A stretch of DNA of 64,000 bases. Source: Cymodocea nodosa (lineage: Eukaryota; Streptophyta; Magnoliopsida; Alismatales; Cymodoceaceae). The position numbers were made by a program, and so were the translations under genes. A model generated the notes under the pieces. The model saw only the letters and a program-made list of their open reading frames with translations, was not told where the DNA came from and searched no databases. Position 1 is the first letter of the stretch; each line of letters starts with the position of its first letter. Below, piece by piece: positions 56,378-64,000 of the stretch. Location: contig JAZBRI010000010.1 of assembly GCA_036874045.1 (NCBI GenBank), forward strand, positions 2,190,001-2,254,000, read 5' to 3'.

Positions 56378-59300
56378 TGCGACTGCCGCTTGCTTCTCTG
56401 CTACTCGCACGTCTGCTCACCTGCCATCCGTGAGACTGCCAACGTGCGTCTGTCCTCTTCGTGCATTGTCCACAGTGGTATCTTCAGCCCGACGCACAAC
56501 ACTGTGCGTACAAGTCAGTACACAAGGTTGGCCCTTTTTTGGTCTGTTTTTAAAGATAAACAGTGATTTTTTGCATAGAATTTACACTTTTTGTGATGTC
56601 AACACCGACTTTGAGAGTGGATAAGTTTAATGGCAAAAATAGTTTCAGCCTTTGGCAAATAAAAATGAGGGCTTTGTTGAAGCAACAGGGCATTTGGACA
56701 CCTTTAAATAAGGAGTCGACTATAGATAAAAAATCTGTGGAATATGAACAACAAGAAGAAAATGCTCACTCCATTATTTTACTATACCTATCAGATGAGG
56801 TCATTATTGAAGTTGCTGATGAGATCACAACTTTTGGGTTGTGGAACAAGTTGAAAACTCTGTACATGACAAAATCTCTTACAAATAAATTATTGCTCAA
56901 GCAGAGGTTGTTCTCTTTAAAAATGAAGGAAGGTACACTGTTGAAGCAACATTTGGATCAGTTAAACACTATTCTTATGGAGCTACGCAACATTGGTGTG
57001 ACTGTTGAAGATGAGAATGCTGCTCTCATTTTACTAGTTTCACTCTCATTATCATTTGAAAATTTTGTGCAGTCCTTTGTAGTTGGCAGAGACACTATCA
57101 CATTGGAGGAAGTGAGGTTCAGTCTTCATTCAAGAGAACTCAAGCACATGGTTACACATGGGAGTAATGATGCAAGTGCATCTGGTTTGTCCGTACATCA
57201 GGGAGATAGTAGGGGACGACAACATAAACAAAACAGCAATAATAGGCATAGAGGAAGGAGTAAATCTAGAGGCAAGTACTCTAAGGATATTTGCAATTAT
57301 TGCAAAGAAAAGGGACATTGGAAGGTAAATTGTCCTAAATTGAAATCCAAAGGGAGTGCGTCAGTAGTTGAAAAAGAAGATTCAACGTCTGAAGGTGATT
57401 TTTCTTTGAGTGTTTGTTGTAGTGCATATACAGATCAACATTGGATCTTAGACTCAGGAGTATCTTATCATATGACTCCCAATAAGGAGTATTTTTATAC
57501 TTATCAGACTGTTGATGGAGGACAAGTTAGATTAACCAATGATGATGTCTGTCTAAGAGCTGATATTGGTACAATTAGATTCAAGATGCATGATGGCACG
57601 GTGAGAATCCTTGAAGATGTATGGCATGTACCCAAGTTGGGCAAAAGCTTGATATCCTTTATGGCACTTGATTCCACGGGTTTCAAGTATTCAGGAGGAG
57701 GAGGTAAACTGTTAGTCTCAAAAGGCTCATTGGTAGTGATGAAAGGAGTAAAAAATGGGCCTCTATACATTCTGCAAGGTTCTCCAGTTGTAGGAGATGC
57801 TGCTACAGCTATGAGTGATCAGCAAACCACTTCTGCAATTTGGCACTCAAGAATGGGTCATCTGGGACAGAGAGGAATGCAGAAACTCAGTAGTTTGGGC
57901 AGACTGAATGAGCACAAATTCATTGATGTAGAATTATGCAAACATTGCATCTATGGAAAGCAAAAACGTGTGCAGTTTGGAACAGCTGAGCATACTACTA
58001 AAGGGACATTAGATTATGTCCACGCAGATTGTTGGGGACCTTCTCAACAACCCTTCCTAGCAGGTTTCAGATATTTCCTTTCTATAGTAGATGACTATTC
58101 ACGTATGACATGGGTTTTCATTTTGAAACATAAAAGTGAGGCTTTCAAGAGCTTTAAGCAATGGAAGACTCAAGTTGAAAACCAAGTTGGGAGGAAGGTG
58201 AAATATTTGAGAACTAACAATGGTTTGGAATTTTACTCTCATGAGTTTGACAACTTTTGTAAAGAAGTTGGTATCACAAGACACTACACAGTTAGAGGCA
58301 CTCCACAACAAAATGGAGTAGCAGAACGTCTAAACTGCACGTTGTTGGAAAAAGCAAGGTGCATGCTTTCTCTTGCTGGTTTAGAGAAGAAATTTTGGGC
58401 TGAGGCTGTGAACACAGCATCTTATCTTGTCAACAAATCTTCCTCCAGTGATATAGGTGACAAGATACCTTATGAAGTGTGGATGAATAGGGCTGCAAAT
58501 TACTCCAAATTGAAGATTTTTGGTTGTACAGCATACTATCATGTAGATAATGGCAAGTTAGAACCACGTGCCAAAAAAGGCATTTTTGTTGGATATGGCA
58601 TTAGAGTCAAAGGTTATAGAATCTTTGACAGTGAGACAAGAAAAGTAATTCACAGTCGTGATATTACTTTTGATGAGGCTATTTTGATGCAAAATGGAGA
58701 GTTACCAATAGTGTCAGAAGAATCCAGCACTCCTAAGCAGGTGGAGTTTGACTTATCACATTAGATTGTCCTAGAACAAACAACTTCAGATAAAGACCAG
58801 CATTTGGACTCAGATGAAAATGCAGATCAACCTAAAGAGAAATCACAAGAGAGATGTGTTGCTAGAGACAGACCTAGAAGGGTTTTTCAACGACCGCAGA
58901 AGTATGGTTTTAGCAATATGATTGCTTTTGCCTTGCAGGCTGCAAGTGAGCTGGAGGAAGCTATTGATCCTCCAACATATGATGCTGCTATGAAGGATTC
59001 AGATGTTGCTCATTGGATGGAAGTTATGCAAGAGGAGCTTCAGTCCCTTCAGAAAAATCAGACATGGGATTTAGTGAAGCGCCTAAAAGATAAGAATATT
59101 ATAGATTGCAAGTAGGTATTTAAAAGAAAAGTTGGAACACAAGGCAATCTCGGGACACAATTCAAAGCAAGACTGGTGGCAAAAGGTTATTCTCAGCAGG
59201 AAGACATTGATTATAATGAAGTATTTGCACCAGTCGTCAGACACACGTCTATTAGAGTCATTTTGATCATTGTTGCAACAAAGAACTTAGAACTTGAACA

Positions 59301-60592
59301 GCTTGATGTGAAAACAGCTTTTCTACATTGTGATTTAGAAGAAGAAATATGGATGGAACAGCCAATTGGTTTTGCAAAGAAAGGGAGATTAGATTTGGTC
59401 TGCAAGCTTAAGAAGTCCTTGTATGGACTTAAGCAATCTCCAAGACAATGGTATAAAAGATTTGATTCTTTTATTACCAAAGTTGATTTTCTATGCAGCT
59501 CTTTTGACTCGTGTGTATATCAAACACTTAAATCATGACACATATGTATATTTGCTCTTGTATATTGATGATATCTTAATAGCATCCAAAGATATCAATG
59601 TTATACAGGATTTGAAGAATACCTTGAAGTCTGAATTTGCAATGAAAGACTTAGGAGCTGCAGGCAAGATCCTAGGGATGGAGATACATCGTGATAGAAG
59701 TGCTAGAAAGCTGTTTCTCCATCAGCACAGCTATGTACAGAAGATCTTGAATAGATTTGGAATGACTTCTAGTAAAGCTATTGGAACACCCTATAACAGG
59801 AATCTCCGATTATCTTTAGCTATGACACCTTAAACACAATCAGAAAAGGAATACATGCAGTGCGTTCCTTACTCCCAAGTTGTTGGGAGCTTGATGTATG
59901 TAATGGTATGTACTCGCCCAGATTTGGCCTATCCTCTTAGTGTGGTAAGCAAATTTATGTCAAATCCAGGGAAGATTCATTGGCAAGCTGTAAAGAGGAT
60001 TTTCAGATACTTGAAAGGAACTCCAGATGTTGGACTAATATATGGTGTTAAACAAAACTACAATATGGTAGGATATTCAGATTCAGACTTTGCTGAAGAT
60101 GTTGACCAGAGAAGATCTTTAACAGGATATGTTTTTACAGTGGCAGGCTCAGTTGTCAGTTGGAAATCTACACTTCAGCCTACGGTTTCGCTCTCCACTA
60201 TCGAGGCAGAGTACATGGCAATGTTCGAAGCTGCAAAGGAAGGAATTTGGCTAAAATGGCTACTAGGAGACTTTGGATTACAAGTTGACAGAGTTGATAT
60301 CTTCTGCGACAGTCTCAGTGCTATTTGTTTGGCAAAAGACAATGTGTTTCATGATCGTATAAAACACATTGATGTCAGATATCACTTTCTTAGAAGTGAA
60401 GATAGAATAAAGATTTTGAAGATCAACACCAAAGACAATCCAGCTGATATGTTCACAAAATAGGTAATTGAGAGTAAGTTCAAGCATTGTCTTGACTTGC
60501 TCAACATATATGGATGCTGCTGACTCTTCATGGGTCATTGTGATGGAGAGTTTTGCTCAAGGTGGAGATATAATTCAAGTCAAGGTGGAGAT

Positions 60593-60832
60593 TGTTGAAT
60601 ATATGACTTGAATTAGTGTAAGGGTATTTTGGTCATTTGACCAATTGTATTGTCCATACTATTTAAGTATGGACCTAGGGCACCCATGAGGATTGCTGAT
60701 TTCTTTTGTACTCCATTTGAATAAGGAAATCAAATCCCTCTCTATCTGTGGACGTACCCAAGTTGGGGAATCAGATAAATCTTGGTTTTGTGTGATTAGT
60801 TTCTATCGTTTCTCTTCTTCTCACGCACAACA
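60593..60832 (+). repeat. 3' LTR of the Tork-like Copia (240 bp)
   Basis: It begins tgttgaatatatgacttgaa and ends ctcacgcacaaca, about 96% identical to the 5' copy by eye. Confidence 0.97.
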
Positions 60833-61283
60833 CTACACATGCAAGGCGGAAACTGAAGTCAGTGCCCAAGACAACTTCAACCAAGCAAATCTACACCAAC
60901 ATGGACAAAACAAGGCATTTGGGGTCTTCCTCCAGATTCCCATGCATGTAGGGTGGAAATTGAGGTGAGTGCCCGAGACAGTGTCGACCAGGTAAATCCA
61001 CACCAACATAGATAAAACAAGGCGTCTAGGGTCTTCCTTCGGATTTTCGTGCACACAAGGTGAAAATTGAGGTTATCACTTGAGATAACACCGACAAAAC
61101 GAATAGTAGGAAAAGAACAAAGGGGACTGGCAACTAGATAGGTAAAAATAAGAATTGTGAGCAAAATAAAACAGTGTAGGATGACCCTTGTGAGGGTTTG
61201 CATGGGGAATTGTTGGGTGTGTTGGGGACGGTTGAGTTGAGCGTTCGGCAAATGATCAAATTGGAAAATGACATGGTTACATC

Positions 61284-61503
61284 GAACAACGAAAGCGATC
61301 AGACCGAAACCATGCGATAGGTGGTTAGACCGAATGAGAATATAGTTTGATCGAGCCCTACGATGGTTCCATCAAAATAGAAATAATCTTGCCGAACAAC
61401 AATGATGGTTAGACGGAAGCCATACAGCAGGTGGTTGGATCAAATGAGAAAAATGGTTAGATTGAGCCTCATAATGGTTCCATTGGAAGGGAAAACAATT
61501 GGG
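61284..61503. repeat. Two tandem copies of a 110-bp unit
   Basis: Units start at 61284 and 61394 (gaacaac...). Both contain ggtggtt, gatcgagcc/gattgagcc and aatggttcca/gatggttcca. They differ at many sites. Confidence 0.75.
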
Positions 61504-61754
61504 TTGGAAAGAAAGAAAATGGAAGAAAAATAGGGAAAGACATAAAGACAGCCTAGCTAGACCCAGAGGTGGTTGAGTGGAGTTGGAGGGCAACCAAGGT
61601 GAAGGGAAGGAAAATAGGATTGCTGTTGAGGATCCTTGGGCCATGACCACAGGTTTGGTGGGTCTACTAACTGCTTGACCAGGAAAGTTGGATTGTAGGA
61701 GTTCGGTTCCAGGAGTATCCTTTACCCTCCTAATGCTAAGACATAGACATCAGG

Positions 61755-64000
61755 TGTTAGGATCAAATGACATATTAGAAGGAGGGTGAATAGTATCTTA
61801 ACAAGTTTTAATTGCTTTTAAAAATTTCGAAAGCAATTGACATTAATTAACCCTAATTAAGATGATTTAGAATTCAGTAAACAATTACACACAATAAAAG
61901 AACACAAGAAATTTATAGTGATTTTCCAAACGGGTAGTCCACTCCTCAAGATCTTAACATTAAGAATTCACTAAGTGCTTTTAAAGACTAAGTATAAACT
62001 TTAGTCTTGTTTTTACAAGTTGAGCAACAACTTTACAAATGTTTTTTATAGATTCAACAACCCTATATAAAGCATCAATCTTGTGCACTTAAGATTTCAA
62101 TCTTGAGTAAGTAAAGTTACACACTTTACTTTCTTCATCAAGACTCCGACTTTGTGAATGTATACTTACATCTTTGTAAGTTAAGATTTTCAGACGATTG
62201 AAAAGGAATTTTCAACACAGGAATACAAGACTCAAAATGATTGAAATAAACAACAAAAAACTCTTTATATGAATGTTGATAGTTGAAAGCTTCAAGAGAA
62301 ATTTGGGTAAGTCTATATGATTGAATCTTCAATAGTTGTTGCAGAAAGTCTTTTAATTCTTCAGAAAAATTCTTCAATTTGCTTGAACTTTATCTTTTTC
62401 AAAAAATGCTTCAATAGTTGTAGGATCTTCTCTTTTTACATCGAAATCACAGATAAGGTTTTAGTTTTACATTTCATTTCTTCTAAATTCATTAAGTTCT
62501 TCTTACATGGCACTAATCTAGAATTCATCATCTAATACCTCATTTATATTTTTAGGTTCTAATTCTGATAAAAATGCATAACATCTTGAGACATTAATTT
62601 TAGATCTGGTTTGAACATCTTTAGAAATGTCACCAATCACAAGTTCTTTAGGATGTTGAGGTAAGAATTTATGAGTTGTAGGGTTTTCTGATCTGACTTG
62701 AATCATGGTATTTGAATCTTTATTAATTGTTTCCTCACACTTATCTTCAGAAATACCAATATTTTCTCTTGTGTTGATAATTGACTCTTCATCAAAATTT
62801 ACATGCATTGATTCTTCAATAGCCAATGAATTTTTATTATATATTTGGTATGCTTTACTTTTATAAGAGTATCCCAAAAATATACTTTCATTAGATTTTG
62901 GTTTAAACTTGTCTTTATTATTTTTAGTATTAAAAATGAAACATCTAGATCCAAATACTTTAAAATAACAAACTTTAGGTATTCTTCCTAACCAAAGTTC
63001 AAAAGGAGTATTGTCTAAATCAGTTCTAAAGGTTACTTTATTTAGAATAAAACATGTAGTGTTAACTGCCTCAGCCTAAAACTAATAGACAACATTATTT
63101 TCATTAAGCATAGTCCTGATCATTTTTTGAAAAGATCTATTCTTTTTTTCTACGACTCTATTTTGAGAAGGGATTTTAGGAAAGACAAATCTATATTCTA
63201 TTCCTAGTTCTTAGCAAAAAATTTTCATATTCTCATTTTCAAATTCCATTTCATGATTACTTTTAATTTTTTGAATTTTCAATTGCTTCTCATTTTATAC
63301 TAAGTTCAGAAAATTTTTGAACACCTAAAATACTTCACTTTTATATTTCAAGAAAATTACCCATGTATATTTTAAGAAATCATCCACTAGAACAAATACA
63401 TACTTCTTTCCACCTAAACTTTCAGTTATAATAGGACTAAATAAATCTATGTGAATTAATTCTAGAATTCTTTCAGAGATAATTTTTTATTAAGCTTAAA
63501 AGAACTTTTTTTCTATTTTCTTAGCTCACAAGCATCACAAATTTTATCCTTCTTATAGTTTATTCTAGGTAATCCTTCAACTAAGCTTTTCTTAGTTAGT
63601 TTATCTAATTGCTTCATATTAATATGACCTAATCTATAATGTCATAATCATACATTATCTAAATTACTAGTAATTAAACAGAAATCAGTAGAAGATACAT
63701 TATTAGACAAATTTAGAAAACAAACATCATTCTTTTTATAAACAATAAATTTAATTTCATTTGATTTTTCATCAATAACTAAGCATTCCTTTGATTTAAA
63801 TAAAATCATATAATCTTTATCTTCTAATTGAGAAATACTAATCAAATTATATTCCAAATTTTCAACTAATAAAACATTATCAATAATCATTTTATCATTA
63901 ACATATACTAAATCAATTCTAACAATTTTACCTTTCTAATCATTTTCAAATCTCACATTTCTTCCATCTATTTTTTTTAGATTTTTTAGGATAGTTTTGT
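61755..64000 (-). mobile_element. SIRE-like Copia remnant, minus strand, running off the right edge
   Basis: LTR sequence begins at 61755 (tgttaggatcaaatgacata) and runs to about 62440. It is followed on the minus strand by the start of reverse transcriptase and the end of integrase (GYSYKSKAYQIYNKNSLAIE, 62518-62877), further integrase (63.0-63.5 kb) and the protease/pre-integrase part (IIDNVLLVENLEYNLISISQ, 63648-63890). Most of reverse transcriptase and RNase H is missing. The order fits a minus-strand Copia with its 5' part beyond the window. Broken in many places. Confidence 0.75.

Larger units (their letters stand above)
55747..60832 (+). mobile_element. Tork-like Copia retrotransposon, youngest in the window, nearly whole
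   Basis: LTRs of 240 bp each lie at 55747-55986 and 60593-60832, flanked by ctacg and ctaca (55742-55746, 60833-60837). The primer-binding site ttggtatcagagc (55988-56000) and a purine tract aaggtggaga (60582-60591) are present. One long frame (about 56.6-58.76 kb) covers gag with knuckle CNYCKEKGHWKVNCP, protease, the pre-integrase motif IWHSRMGHLGQRGMQ and integrase (DYSRMTWVFI, TPQQNGVAERL). Reverse transcriptase (VYLLLYIDDILIASK) and RNase H (IEAEYMAMFEAAKEGIWLKW) follow at 58.8-60.46 kb. By eye the LTRs differ at about 9 of 240 sites (near 4%), suggesting very roughly 1-3 million years. All parts are present, with a handful of breaks (about five). Confidence 0.95.
55631..61042. repeat. 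Three 107-bp tandem units, the second split by the Copia insertion
   Basis: Unit 1 is 55631-55737. Unit 2 is 55738-55746 plus 60838-60935. Unit 3 is 60936-61042. A partial fourth unit follows. Shared phrases include aaatccacaccaa, ataaaacaaggcgtc and ggtcttcctc. With one copy of the Copia target-site duplication left out, all three units are 107 bp. Confidence 0.85.
55390..61754 (-). repeat. Tat-like LTR region with tandem repeats, split by a Copia
   Basis: It contains aagtcgccacctta (55441-), the same hallmark as in the LTR at 29850-33014, here also read from the minus strand, and GC-richer sequence than the surroundings. It is split by the Copia at 55747-60832. It holds a 107-bp tandem array across the insertion point and a 110-bp duplication at 61284-61503. 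It ends where a SIRE-like LTR begins at 61755. The borders are approximate. Confidence 0.5.
50581..64000 (+). other. RAD50: RAD50 intron downstream of exon 50379 (3' end outside the window)
   Basis: Starts with donor gtattt. It holds a minus-strand Gypsy, a Tat-like LTR region split by a Tork-like Copia, and a minus-strand SIRE-like Copia. Positions 50581-50870 are AT-rich with no recognisable content. No further exon was recognised. Confidence 0.75.

Noticed and set aside
55847-56433. Frames of 120-167 codons over the Copia LTR and leader
   Set aside because: They cross the LTR end, primer site and minisatellite. Open frames on both strands reflect the 30-bp repeats, whose length is a multiple of three.
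50581-64000. Search for the next RAD50 exon
   Set aside because: No sequence resembling the expected YLAEALGPL-type continuation was seen on the + strand. It probably lies beyond the window.

Overview
This is nuclear DNA of a flowering plant with large, transposon-filled introns. The species cannot be told from the sequence. The only host gene I can identify is RAD50, the coiled-coil ATPase of the MRE11-RAD50-NBS1 DNA-repair complex, on the + strand. Five consecutive internal exons are visible: 13542-13656, 24643-24772, 24857-25066, 27734-27942 and 50379-50580. They have canonical GT-AG borders and matching phases, and encode about 288 residues around the zinc hook (CPCC). Neither end of the gene lies in the window, so probably all 64 kb sits inside one gene, mostly in four large introns: >13.5 kb (partial), 11.0 kb, 22.4 kb and >13.4 kb (partial).

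Layout. 1-13.5 kb (upstream intron): two decayed L1-type LINEs, a SIRE-like Copia remnant on the minus strand, two opposed LTR pieces, and a solo LTR inside the second LINE. 13.7-24.6 kb: an AT-rich repeat, the 5' end of a minus-strand Copia, and a short minus-strand Copia with 162/164-bp LTRs. A solo LTR (TSD caatt) has inserted in that Copia and itself carries a further insertion full of short inverted repeats. A TRIM-like element follows. 24.6-27.9 kb: three RAD50 exons around the hook, with a probable SINE and a possible LTR remnant in the 2.7-kb intron. 27.9-50.4 kb: a Copia remnant hit by a 3.2-kb Tat/Ogre-like solo LTR; a decayed hAT transposase split by a complete SIRE-like Copia and abutted by a decayed PIF/Harbinger element; an old Copia split by a Tork-like Copia; and a Gypsy scrap. 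50.6-64 kb: a chromovirus-type Gypsy, then a Tat-like LTR region with 107-bp tandem repeats. A comparatively young Tork-like Copia (240-bp LTRs, about 9 differences between them) has inserted into those repeats. Another SIRE-like Copia runs off the right edge.

The RAD50 exons look intact, so the gene is probably expressed by splicing across these introns. I found no new protein system. The most unusual structure is the make-up of the long SIRE-like LTRs. They contain many degenerate copies of a short inverted module, and its core sequence differs between LTR copies while its palindromic form is kept.
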